A DNA stretch of 64,000 nucleotides from an uncultured beta proteobacterium (lineage in GTDB: Bacteria; Pseudomonadota; Gammaproteobacteria; Burkholderiales; SG8-39): assembly GCA_903859155.1 (NCBI GenBank), contig CAIOLO010000162.1:1-64000 (forward strand), given 5' to 3'. The notes below the pieces were generated by a model. It saw only the letters and a list, made by a program, of their open reading frames with translations. It made no database searches and was not told the origin of the DNA. Every line of letters starts with the position of its first letter. The stretch's first letter is position 1. The position numbers and the translations under genes were made by a program. Positions 45,955 to 53,855 of the stretch are shown piece after piece.

Positions 45955-46937
45955 AATCGCCCCAAGCGACAAATTCCTCCGTCTTGAATAACCCGGTGGA
46001 GTCCGCTCCGGTCGAGGTCGCGGTCGGCGTGCTGCTGCGCGGGGATGGCGCCGTCTTGCTGGCCCGCCGGCCGCCTTCAAAAGTCTATGCGGGATATTGG
46101 GAGTTTCCCGGGGGAAAGGTGGAACCGGGCGAGACCGTCCGAGCGGCCCTCGATCGCGAACTTGCGGAAGAACTGGGCATCCGGGTTGAAACGGCCTATC
46201 GCTGGATAACCCAGGTGTTCACCTATCCCCACGCGACGGTGCGGCTGAACTTCTTTCGTGTGATCTCCTGGCAAGATGAGGTGCATGCCATCGAACACGA
46301 CGGCATGAGTTGGGAGCAACCGGACCGGGTCGGGGTTGCACCGCTGCTGCCGGCCAATCACCCGGTGCTGCGCGGTTTGGCCCTGCCTGCGGAATATGCG
46401 ATCACGCAGTGTACGGATCTGGGAATCGATGCGCAGATTGCGCGGCTGCGCGAGCGCATCGAGGGCGGCCTGCGCCTTGTTCAGGTACGGGAGCCGCGGA
46501 TGGCGGAGGCCCCCAGGGAGGCGTTCCTTGCGCGTGTGCTCGAGGTGGCAAGACCGAGCGGCGTGCGCATTCTGGTCAACGCCGATATCGGTCTGGCGCA
46601 GCGCATGGGTGCCGACGGCGTGCATCTGACTTCGCGGCAACTGGGTACGTTGCACTCGCGTCCTGACCTGCCATGGGTGGGCGCATCCTGTCATGATCGC
46701 GCCGAGTTGCGCGCCGCTGAAAAACTGGGGGCGGATTTTGCAGTGCTGGGCTCGGTGCTGCCGACGCAGACGCACCCCGGCGTCGCACCGTTGGGCTGGG
46801 AGCGCTTCGAGTCGATTGTGCAAGAGGCCGCGATTCCGGTGTACTCGCTCGGAGGCATGAGACCAGGCGACCTGCAAACGGCCTGGAGCCGCGGCGGCCA
46901 TGGCATCGCGATGCAGCGGGCCTCGTGGGACCGCTAG
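45951..46937 (+). CDS. Nudix hydrolase (MutT) fused to a thiamine-phosphate-synthase-like domain
   Basis: A two-domain protein of about 328 residues. Residues 21-145 are a MutT-like Nudix domain; the Nudix box begins GGKVEPGETVRAALDRE and ends EELGI. Residues about 155-320 are a ThiE/TenI-type TIM barrel (LRLVQVREP, GADGVHLTSRQL, GASCHDRAEL, ADFAVLGSV, YSLGGM). MutT clears 8-oxo-dGTP; the attached barrel is of uncertain activity. The fusion is common in beta- and gammaproteobacteria. TTG 45951 overlaps the DUF815 stop; TTG 45984 and GTG 45996 are alternatives. There is no clear ribosome site. Confidence 0.9.
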   Translation: MKSPQATNSSVLNNPVESAPVEVAVGVLLRGDGAVLLARRPPSKVYAGYWEFPGGKVEPGETVRAALDRELAEELGIRVETAYRWITQVFTYPHATVRLNFFRVISWQDEVHAIEHDGMSWEQPDRVGVAPLLPANHPVLRGLALPAEYAITQCTDLGIDAQIARLRERIEGGLRLVQVREPRMAEAPREAFLARVLEVARPSGVRILVNADIGLAQRMGADGVHLTSRQLGTLHSRPDLPWVGASCHDRAELRAAEKLGADFAVLGSVLPTQTHPGVAPLGWERFESIVQEAAIPVYSLGGMRPGDLQTAWSRGGHGIAMQRASWDR

Positions 46938-46941
46938 CTGG

Positions 46942-47005
46942 GACCGCCGTCGCATAAAGCTTGCGCCGGCTGTTGGAAGCAGCGCGGCGAGCTTTTGGCC
47001 GCGCG
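46942..47005. repeat. Tandem repeat, copy 1 (64 nt)
   Basis: This unit is identical to 47018-47081, with a 12-nt spacer (period 76). It contains the dyad GCGCGGC/GCCGCGC around a 9-nt loop and AAGCTT-type ends, so it can fold into a stem. It begins 4 nt after the mutT-thiE stop. Confidence 0.92.
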
Positions 47006-47017
47006 GTCGTTGTAATA

Positions 47018-47081
47018 GACCGCCGTCGCATAAAGCTTGCGCCGGCTGTTGGAAGCAGCGCGGCGAGCTTTTGGCCGCGCG
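47018..47081. repeat. Tandem repeat, copy 2 (64 nt)
   Basis: An exact second copy of 46942-47005. It ends 7 nt before the yacG stop on the other strand, so the pair fills the space between two convergent genes. A REP/BIME-like extragenic repeat or a transcription-end element is plausible. Confidence 0.92.
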
Positions 47082-47088
47082 ATCCTGG

Positions 47089-47289
47089 CTAGTTGCCTTC
47101 CCCGTTTTGCGTGGGAGGCGCGCCTTCTTCGGCTTCCTCATGCGGTTTCGCGACCCGGTATTTCTCTGTGGCCCAGGCGCCCAGGTCGACGAGTTTGCAG
47201 CGTTCCGAGCAGAACGGCCGGTAAGGTGAATTCGCCTCCCATCTGACCTGGCAGCAGCAGGCGGGACAACTCACGCTGAGCACGTTCAT
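47089..47289 (-). CDS. yacG: DNA gyrase inhibitor YacG (zinc-binding)
   Basis: A 66-residue protein with the YacG zinc motif C8-x2-C11 ... C27-x3-C31 ([17 protein letters not shown]). In E. coli YacG binds GyrB and inhibits gyrase. The tail is acidic and unstructured. ATG 47289 is used ([11 protein letters not shown]); a longer start at 47325 is possible. The ATG overlaps the stop of a 24-codon mini-ORF that begins 12 nt after the coaE-zapD stop. Confidence 0.9.
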   Translation of the reverse strand: MNVLSVSCPACCCQVRWEANSPYRPFCSERCKLVDLGAWATEKYRVAKPHEEAEEGAPPTQNGEGN

Positions 47290-47360
47290 GCGGGCCGTCC
47301 GGAGGTGGGCCGGGAGCTCGAGCAACTCGGCAGCAAGCCTGGGAGGTCGGGGGATTTCAT
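47286..47360 (-). other. 24-codon mini-ORF between zapD and yacG (candidate relay)
   Basis: On the minus strand an ATG (47360) 12 nt after the zapD stop opens a frame ([18 protein letters not shown]...) that ends in a TGA overlapping the yacG ATG as ATGA. It fills most of the 83-bp gap. No homology is recognised. Confidence 0.3.
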
Positions 47361-47372
47361 CGCGCCGCGGGG

Positions 47373-48824
47373 CTAAAGGTTGCAGAAGCTCAGCTCGAAA
47401 TCAATATCCGACTCGACAACCCGCGGGCGCGGTTCGATGCCGGACATGACGAAACGGATATTGAGTGCGTACTTGTTGGCGCTGATCTCGGGTATGCACT
47501 GCAGATCCAGCGACAGCTTGATCCGCACCATCTGTGCCACCTTGCCCCCCAGCATCTGCGAGAAAGCGCCCTGCCGCGCGACCACCCTGGCGGGCTTGCC
47601 CCCTTCGCGCAGCAGCCGCAGCACAATGGCGCCGCCGTCGCGAATAGGATAAAGAGGATTGATCCATGCATTCAGATCGGCAAGCCGCGATTCGTTGTCG
47701 CGGTGCTGCCAGTAATGGTAGGAGGGCAGATCGAATTCGCAGGCGCCGCCCGGAATGCCGGTGCGCTGCTTGATACTCATGAGCCACTCGTTTTCCCGAA
47801 GATACTGGCCGATCTTTCCGGTCATCGCGAACAGCGAGTGACTGGCCTGCTCGATGTCGGCGAGCACTTGACTGAGAGCATCCTCGGCAATTTCCGGATT
47901 ATTGCGAAACAGGGATAGCACCTGCTTCTGGCGCTCCAGTTCCTGCAGCAAATCGGATTTCATATCCGCGCGGCTGGCCACCTCGAGTATCTCGAACAGC
48001 GTCAACAAAGTGATGTGATGCTCGAGGGGATCACTCTTGGCGAGAAAAAACTGCACGCGGGCGAAAAGAGTTTCAAGCCGCAGCAAGGTGCGCACGCGTT
48101 CGTTCAGCGGATATTCGTAGACAATCACAGGCGCCGCTGGGTTAAGGGAACCCCGTGATTCTCGCCTATTCTCGGGGGCGCTGGCTAGCCCCCCGGTGTG
48201 TGAAGTCGTGCGATTTCGGCCCGATTCCCGGGATTCCGCCAGGTAGCGCTGGTGCAACGACTCAACCTTCGCATCGATGCTCTCGAGGTTGTCCTCGTTG
48301 AAAAGCAGGTCATCCGCTCGGGAAAGGCGGTTTTCACGGCTCGCCTGGGTCGCCATGATGCGTCGCACTTCGTCCTCGCTCAGTCCATTGCGCGCACGGA
48401 CCCGCTCCACCTGTGTCGACTCTTCGCAATCGACCACCAGGATGCGGTTGAAGCGCTCGTGGCCCATCCCGGTCTCCACCAGGAGCGGTACAACCTGGAT
48501 CACGTAAGGGCTGGCCGCGGCGGCAGTCTGCCGGGCACTTGCCAGGCCGATGAGTGGGTGCAGGATGGACTCGAGCTTCTGCTTGGCCCCGGCGTCGGTG
48601 AATGCGAGTTGGCGCATCTGCGAGCGGTCCAGCGCACCGTCCGCTGCAATCATGGCGTCGCCGAAAGCCTCCCGAATGGCCCGAATCGCCTCGCCGCCGG
48701 GTGCGGTCAGCGCGTGCGCGATCAGGTCGCTGTCGACCACGGCGACACCTCGCCTGGCAAATGCCTGGGCCACCACGCTCTTGCCGCTGCCGATGCCGCC
48801 GGTGAGACCGATGAGGTAGGGCAT
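47373..48824 (-). CDS. coaE-zapD: CoaE-ZapD in-frame fusion: dephospho-CoA kinase joined to Z-ring protein ZapD
   Basis: One uninterrupted 483-codon frame covers two genes that are normally separate. Residues 1-197 are dephospho-CoA kinase (P-loop [11 protein letters not shown], 7-17; [11 protein letters not shown]). Residues 198-232 are a polar Ser/Arg/Gly-rich linker. From residue 233 the frame encodes a full ZapD ([19 protein letters not shown] to the end, about 251 residues), which bundles FtsZ. A GTG at 48128 could still start a separate ZapD, but no ribosome site precedes it. The linker DNA holds a GGGGGC/GCCCCC dyad and looks like former intergenic DNA. The coaE start overlaps the pilD stop (TGATG). 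A sequencing indel that hides a stop cannot be excluded. Confidence 0.85.
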   Translation of the reverse strand: MPYLIGLTGGIGSGKSVVAQAFARRGVAVVDSDLIAHALTAPGGEAIRAIREAFGDAMIAADGALDRSQMRQLAFTDAGAKQKLESILHPLIGLASARQTAAAASPYVIQVVPLLVETGMGHERFNRILVVDCEESTQVERVRARNGLSEDEVRRIMATQASRENRLSRADDLLFNEDNLESIDAKVESLHQRYLAESRESGRNRTTSHTGGLASAPENRRESRGSLNPAAPVIVYEYPLNERVRTLLRLETLFARVQFFLAKSDPLEHHITLLTLFEILEVASRADMKSDLLQELERQKQVLSLFRNNPEIAEDALSQVLADIEQASHSLFAMTGKIGQYLRENEWLMSIKQRTGIPGGACEFDLPSYHYWQHRDNESRLADLNAWINPLYPIRDGGAIVLRLLREGGKPARVVARQGAFSQMLGGKVAQMVRIKLSLDLQCIPEISANKYALNIRFVMSGIEPRPRVVESDIDFELSFCNL

Positions 48825-49687
48825 CAGTAAATCAGCTTCAGGTACTCGTGTGTCAGTGGCGGCCCCCAGAACAGCGCCACCGCGCCCGCGCCGGCAAGAT
48901 AGGGGCCGAAAGGTATCGGAACCTCGCGGCCATGGCGCGTGAGCACGATCAAAAGGATACCCACCACCGCGCCGATGACCGAGGAGGCGAGAATCACCAG
49001 GGGCAGCATTTTCCAGCCGGTCCAGGCCCCTATCGCGGCAAGCAGCTTGAAATCGCCGTACCCCATGCCGTCCTTGCCGGTTGCAAGCTTGAATAACCAG
49101 AACACGCTCCACAGGAAAAGGTAGCCCGCGGCTGCGCCGATCACGGCCGACTGGAGATCCACGAACGTACCCGGGATGTTGACGAGCAAGCCCAACCAGA
49201 GCAGCGGCAGGGTAATGGCGTCCGGAAGAAACTGGGTGTCGAAATCGATGAAACAAGCTGCTATCAAGGCGCACAGGAATACGATCGCACCGAGGCCGGC
49301 CAGCGTGGCGCCATAGCGGGTTGCGCAATAGGCCACGCCGATACCGGTGAGCAGTTCGACCAGCGGATAGCGCACGCTGATCGGGGCGCGGCACGCGGAG
49401 CATTTTCCCCTGAGCCAGACCCAGGACAAGAGGGGGATGTTTTCCAGCACGGTAATCTGGTGCCCGCAGGACGGGCATCGCGAGCGCGGAACCGCCAGGT
49501 TCATCGGGGCCGCCGCAGGGACCGGTTCGCCGCGCAATTCGGCGCACTGCGCGGCCCAGTCGTGCTCCATCATCCGGGGCAGGCGGTGAATCACCACATT
49601 GAGAAAGGAACCCAGCGCCAGGCCGAGCACCAAGCCAAGCCACAGGAGGGCCGTAACCGAGGAGAAAAACAGGGCAGCGTCAGACAA
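48824..49687 (-). CDS. pilD: Prepilin peptidase/N-methyltransferase PilD
   Basis: A 287-residue membrane aspartyl protease that cleaves and N-methylates type IV prepilins. The N-terminal zinc motif has C71-x2-C74 and C96-x2-C99. The catalytic aspartates are in FIDFDTQFLPD (about 148) and GMGYGDFKL (212). It starts at TTG 49687, supported by AGGAGG 6 bp upstream. It overlaps coaE by 1 bp. Confidence 0.95.
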   Translation of the reverse strand: MSDAALFFSSVTALLWLGLVLGLALGSFLNVVIHRLPRMMEHDWAAQCAELRGEPVPAAAPMNLAVPRSRCPSCGHQITVLENIPLLSWVWLRGKCSACRAPISVRYPLVELLTGIGVAYCATRYGATLAGLGAIVFLCALIAACFIDFDTQFLPDAITLPLLWLGLLVNIPGTFVDLQSAVIGAAAGYLFLWSVFWLFKLATGKDGMGYGDFKLLAAIGAWTGWKMLPLVILASSVIGAVVGILLIVLTRHGREVPIPFGPYLAGAGAVALFWGPPLTHEYLKLIY

Positions 49688-49707
49688 TGCATCCCTCCTG
49701 AGATATG

Positions 49708-49752
49708 GCTCCGTAGCGCCGGAGCATGCCGGCTTCGCCGGTTGTTTTTTTC
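49708..49752 (+). terminator. Tandem hairpins with T-run, plus-strand orientation, between pilC and pilD
   Basis: GCTCCG-TAGCGC-CGGAGC (49708-49725) and CCGGC-TTC-GCCGG (49729-49741) are followed by TTGTTTTTTTC. The T-run suits transcription on the plus strand, yet both flanking genes are on the minus strand. It may stop antisense transcription, or it may only act as a leader structure for pilD. Confidence 0.55.
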
Positions 49753-49854
49753 TTTTGCAACCTGCGCAAATCCGAAATCATGATGGCCACAAAGCGCTGT
49801 TCAGGTGCCTGGACGAGGTGGCTGGCTCGCCCGCATTTTCAGGTCAGTCCTTTG

Positions 49855-51078
49855 TCAGACTGCCTGGCCCAGTTTGAAGATCGGCAGATACATGGCGACG
49901 ACCATCCCGCCGATGAGCGTCCCGAGCACCACCATGATCACCGGTTCCATCAGGCTGGACAGCGCCTCCACAGCGTCGTCGACCTCTGCCTCGAAAAAGT
50001 CCGCAACCTTGCCCAGCATGTTGTCCAGCGCACCGGATTCCTCGCCGATCGAAACCATCTGGATCACCATGTTGGGAAAAATGAGGGTGTTCTGCATGGC
50101 AACGGTCAGGCTGGAGCCGACCGAGACCTCGTTTTGAATCTGCTTGGTGGCGATGGTGTAGACGTAGTTTCCGCAGGCGCCGCCCACCGAATCCAGTGCT
50201 TCCACCAGCGGCACGCCGGCGGCGAACATGGTCGAGAGCGTCCGCGTCCAGCGGGCGATGGTGGAGATGCGCACCAGATGGCCGAAAACCGGCGCTTTCA
50301 ACATGAGCTTGTCCATCATGATCTGCACCGGCACCGAGCGCTTCCACATATACAGAAAACCGTAGATCCCGCCGCCGACACCGCCGATGATGAGATACCA
50401 GAATTTGACGAAATAATCCGAGATTGCCATCACGATCAGGGTCGGAGCGGGCAGATCGGCGCCAAAGCTGGTGAACACCTGTTTGAAAGCCGGGATCACG
50501 AAAATCATGATGACCGCGGTAATGATGAAAGCCACGCCGATAATCGCGATCGGGTAAAACAGCGCCGCTTTGATCTTGGACTTGATCGCCAGAGTCTTTT
50601 CCTTGTAGGTGGCGAGGCGGTCGAGCAGGGTTTCCAGAATACCGGCCTGCTCGCCGGCCGCTACCAGGTTGCAGAACAGGGCATCAAACTGCAGTGGATA
50701 TTTGCGGAACGCCGCGGCCAGGGTCGAGCCGGTTTCGACTTCGGTTTTCAGTTCCATCAGCAGCCGGGCGACGGCGGGATTGGAATGGCCCTTGCCGACA
50801 ATGTCAAAGGCCTGCAGCAACGGCACACCGGCTTTCATCATGGTGGCGAGCTGGCGGGAAAAAAGCGTGACGTCCTTTTCCGATACCGAACCGCCGCTCC
50901 CGGCGCGCTGCTTCTTGATCTTGTTGACCAGTATGCCCTGGCGGCGCAGGGTGGCGCTGACAACGGCTTCGCCGCCGGCACGCATCTCGCCCTTGACGAC
51001 TTTTCCGGACTTGTCCCTGCCTTCCCAGTTGAAGTTGAACTCTTTGACCTTGTCTTTGCCAATTGCTGCGGTGGCCAT
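49855..51078 (-). CDS. pilC: Type IV pilus inner-membrane platform protein PilC
   Basis: A 407-residue PilC/GspF-family protein with two cytoplasmic GspF domains and three membrane helices (TLAIKSKIKAALFYPIAI; PVQIMMDKLMLKAPVFG; VADFFEAEVDDAVEALSSLMEP). It forms the platform on which the PilB and PilT motors act. AGGAG precedes the ATG. In most betaproteobacteria pilB lies directly upstream; here it is absent, with 476 bp of non-coding sequence instead. Confidence 0.95.
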   Translation of the reverse strand: MATAAIGKDKVKEFNFNWEGRDKSGKVVKGEMRAGGEAVVSATLRRQGILVNKIKKQRAGSGGSVSEKDVTLFSRQLATMMKAGVPLLQAFDIVGKGHSNPAVARLLMELKTEVETGSTLAAAFRKYPLQFDALFCNLVAAGEQAGILETLLDRLATYKEKTLAIKSKIKAALFYPIAIIGVAFIITAVIMIFVIPAFKQVFTSFGADLPAPTLIVMAISDYFVKFWYLIIGGVGGGIYGFLYMWKRSVPVQIMMDKLMLKAPVFGHLVRISTIARWTRTLSTMFAAGVPLVEALDSVGGACGNYVYTIATKQIQNEVSVGSSLTVAMQNTLIFPNMVIQMVSIGEESGALDNMLGKVADFFEAEVDDAVEALSSLMEPVIMVVLGTLIGGMVVAMYLPIFKLGQAV

Positions 51079-51554
51079 GGTGCTTCTCCTAACAGCTTAT
51101 GAACGGCGATCGAGGCTTATTGGCATTGCCGAGCCAGTTTGGGTGCGCCGCATTGAGCATTCTCGCGGATGTTATCTGCCGCCACAGATGCACACAAGCG
51201 AGACGCCAAGGCGCATCCGGACTATTTCACATTTGGCATAGGTGCCGGGAAGACGGGCGGCGCAGCACTGCAGCCGTTGCGAATTTCGGCCCGCGCATGA
51301 CATTGCAATGACATTCGCTTCCCTCAAATTTCTGCCCTGCGGATTCGTGAGTTGCAAAAAAACCGGCCGATGCCGATTGCACGGCGAGTCCCTGCTCGCC
51401 ACCAATGATGCCTTGCCCATAAGCTTTTGTAAAGCTTTAGGAAAAACCGCTATTCTTTTGAAGAATATGGATTTATCGTCTAAAAATTGCGGCTCTGGTC
51501 AATCACCCGAAAAGGCTCTCGAAGATCGCGCCGCCGGCCGTTTGCATGACGCCT
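51079..51554. other. 476-bp gene-free stretch upstream of pilC
   Basis: No convincing gene. It contains a direct repeat ATGACATT (51297 and 51308) and two perfect 7-bp-arm palindromes 30 bp apart. A 123-codon plus-strand frame (51242-51613) has no recognisable features and overlaps the end of the CNNM gene; I do not call it. This is the place where pilB is usually found. Confidence 0.6.
51421..51467. promoter_or_regulatory. Two 17-bp palindromes 30 bp apart
   Basis: AAGCTTT-TGT-AAAGCTT (51421-51437) and TATTCTT-TTG-AAGAATA (51451-51467) each have 7-bp arms and a 3-bp spacer, with centres 30 bp (about three helical turns) apart. On the minus strand the second is followed by GCGGTTTTT, so it may end transcription of the CNNM gene. 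Alternatively they are operator sites. Confidence 0.4.
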
Positions 51555-52847
51555 TTATCGGACCCGGACGGCCTGATCGGCCGCCGCTGTCCGGAACAGG
51601 CGCACCGATTTGATGACCCGATCCTGGGTATGCACGATTTCCATGGCGACATTGGCGATCTTGACCGACAGACCGGACTCCGGAATATCCTGCAGGTGTT
51701 CCAGGATCAGGCCATTCAAGGTCTTCGGGCCGTCCAGCGGCAGTGTCAGGGCGAGTTTGCGGTTGATCTCGCGCAGGCTGGTCGATCCCTCCACCAGAAT
51801 GCTGCCATCGGCGCCCCAGGCGAAAATGCCGGGCCGCGAAGGCGATGTTGTGGTGAATTCGCCGATGAACTCCTCGATGATGTCCTCCAGCGTCACCAGC
51901 CCCTGCAGTTCGCCGTATTCATCGACCACCAGCGCGATGCGCTGCTTTGCTTCCTGGAAGTACTGCAACTGCTCGAAAACAGGCGTGCCCGCAGGGACGA
52001 AGTAAGCCTTCGCGAGCAGGGCCTCCAGGCTTTCCCTGTCCAGTTCCTGATTCTGGATCAGGTGCAGGACGCGGCGCAGGTGGAGCACGCCGATGACCGT
52101 GCCGGGTTCGCGCCGGTAGACCGGCAGGCGAGTGTGGTAACTGGTGGCCAATTGTTCCGCAATCGTTTCGATCGGCGCCTCGATGTCGATCGACTCGATG
52201 CGCGCGCGTGGTGTCATCACGTCCTCGACAGTGATCGATTCGAGATCGAAAAGATTCATCAGGATGCTCTGGTGCTTTTTAGGGATGATCTGGCTCGATT
52301 CGAGCACCAGATGACGCAATTCTTCCATGGTGAGCCTCTGGTTCTGTTCGCCACTCGCGGGTTTGAGTCCGGTTGCCAGCAGCAGGGCCGAGACGAACAG
52401 ATTGACGAACCAGACCACCGGGCTGAGCAGGCGGAGCAAAGGCTTCAGCAAATAGGACGCGGGCAGCGCAATGCGTTCCGAATTGGCTGCCGCCACAACT
52501 TTTGGGGTGATCTCGGAGAACACCAGTATCAGGAAGGTCACCGCCAGGGTGCCCACGCCGAGCGCGATTTTGTCCTGACCGAAAAGCTCAACCGTAATCA
52601 CCGAGACCAGCACCGCGGCGCCGGCGTTGAGCAGATTGTTCATCAGCAGGACCACGCCCAGCAGCTTGTCAGTCTGGGCGAGGAGTTCCGCGGCGATGAT
52701 GGCGCCGCGATTCCCCATCCGAACCATGGCGCGCAGACGATAGCGGTTGAGGGCCATCATGCTGGTCTCCGCCAGGGAGAAAAAGCATGAGCAGAGCAAA
52801 AGCAGGGCCAGCAGACCGAAATGCCACCCTAGGGGAATGTCCTGCAA
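51555..52847 (-). CDS. HlyC/CorC family membrane protein (CNNM, two CBS domains, CorC_HlyC)
   Basis: A 430-residue protein. An N-terminal CNNM membrane domain (about 1-190) contains VFSEITPKVVAAANSER. A CBS pair follows (about 205-330; VEDVMTPRARIESI, IALVVDEYGELQGLVTLEDI). A C-terminal CorC_HlyC transporter-associated domain starts near SILVEGSTSLREINRKL. The family takes part in magnesium/cobalt efflux or transport control. It starts at TTG without a clear ribosome site, so the start is uncertain. It shares the minus strand with the CcsA-like gene 76 bp upstream. Confidence 0.9.
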   Translation of the reverse strand: MQDIPLGWHFGLLALLLLCSCFFSLAETSMMALNRYRLRAMVRMGNRGAIIAAELLAQTDKLLGVVLLMNNLLNAGAAVLVSVITVELFGQDKIALGVGTLAVTFLILVFSEITPKVVAAANSERIALPASYLLKPLLRLLSPVVWFVNLFVSALLLATGLKPASGEQNQRLTMEELRHLVLESSQIIPKKHQSILMNLFDLESITVEDVMTPRARIESIDIEAPIETIAEQLATSYHTRLPVYRREPGTVIGVLHLRRVLHLIQNQELDRESLEALLAKAYFVPAGTPVFEQLQYFQEAKQRIALVVDEYGELQGLVTLEDIIEEFIGEFTTTSPSRPGIFAWGADGSILVEGSTSLREINRKLALTLPLDGPKTLNGLILEHLQDIPESGLSVKIANVAMEIVHTQDRVIKSVRLFRTAAADQAVRVR

Positions 52848-52923
52848 CGCGATGTGTCGATCAAAATTGGGGAAATCCAGTATAGCTCAGCGCCTGTTCC
52901 CGGACGGGAACGCTTCGCGCAGG

Positions 52924-53769
52924 CTATGTCAGGGCGCGCTGCAGCACCACCTCCAGTATGAAGCGGCTGCCGATGTAAGCGAGCAATAGCACTGCGAATC
53001 CGCTCAGCGTCCAGCGCAGTGCGAGCCGGCCGCGCCAACCGTAGAGGTGCCTGCCGATCAGCAGCGCGGCGAAAATCAGCCAGGAAATCACCGCGAATAA
53101 GGTCTTGTGGTTGAATTTCATGGCCAGGCCGAAAAGAGTTTCCGAGTAGATCACGCCGCTCGCCAGCGTCAGGGTGAGCAACAGAAAGCCCATCGCGATC
53201 AGGCGAAACAGCAGCGACTCCATGGTCAAGAGCGGCGGCAAGGCGGCAATCGGTCCGGTGATCGGGCCTCCGCCGGAGCGCCCGTGCAGGCGGCGCTCGA
53301 GCACCGTCATCAACAGAGCGTGCACCGCCGCCATGGTGAACAGGCTGTAGGCGAGCATGGCGAGCGCAGTGTGCACGCGAAACTCGAAGGTTTGTGCCGA
53401 GGGCGGCGCGGCAAGACCGGGGAACAGCAACGGCCATGGCGCGCACAGCGCGGCCAGCGCCAGCACCGGCGCCTGCATGCCCTCGAGTTTCATGAACAGG
53501 CTCTCGACCCAGTAAATCAGCACCGTGAGCCACAGCATGGCCGACAAAGCGATGGCAAAACCGAAGCGCAATTCGGCGGAAAGCAACAGCCTTTCCCAGA
53601 GCAGCCAGGTGTGCACCGCCAGGGGCACGAGGATCAGCATGCGCTCCGAGGAGGTCATCGGGGTGGGCGTGGAGCCCTGCCAGCGGCTGCGCCAGAAATG
53701 CAGCGCCAGCGCCGCGTAGGCCAGCGCGGTGAATACGTGGAGTAAAATGTCCTGCGGTGAAATTTCCAT
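52924..53769 (-). CDS. CcsA/YpjD-like cytochrome c assembly family membrane protein
   Basis: A 281-residue protein with about eight membrane helices. The conserved His and context are in AMKFNHKTLFAVISWLIFAALL, and H132 lies in EFRVHTALAMLAYS. The family includes the heme-handling CcsA proteins and E. coli YpjD, whose role is not settled. It is divergent to ffh, the normal arrangement for ypjD. Function beyond family membership is not shown. Confidence 0.87.
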   Translation of the reverse strand: MEISPQDILLHVFTALAYAALALHFWRSRWQGSTPTPMTSSERMLILVPLAVHTWLLWERLLLSAELRFGFAIALSAMLWLTVLIYWVESLFMKLEGMQAPVLALAALCAPWPLLFPGLAAPPSAQTFEFRVHTALAMLAYSLFTMAAVHALLMTVLERRLHGRSGGGPITGPIAALPPLLTMESLLFRLIAMGFLLLTLTLASGVIYSETLFGLAMKFNHKTLFAVISWLIFAALLIGRHLYGWRGRLALRWTLSGFAVLLLAYIGSRFILEVVLQRALT

Positions 53770-53855
53770 GTTCCCAGTTTACACCGGGTGTTTAAGGGAA
53801 TATCGGCATTCCGCCATTCCCCCCCGATAGTTTTATCACGGTAAATGACAATCCC

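Noticed and set aside
49726-51102. 458-codon open frame on the plus strand opposite pilC
   Set aside because: Extremely His/Gln/Asp-rich and without any domain; pilC on the other strand is unambiguous.
51297-51315. ATGACATT direct repeat as a regulator site
   Set aside because: Only two short copies in a long gap; no link to a known regulator.
51242-51613. 123-codon plus-strand frame in the gap upstream of pilC
   Set aside because: No ribosome site, no homology that I can see, and it overlaps the end of the CNNM gene.
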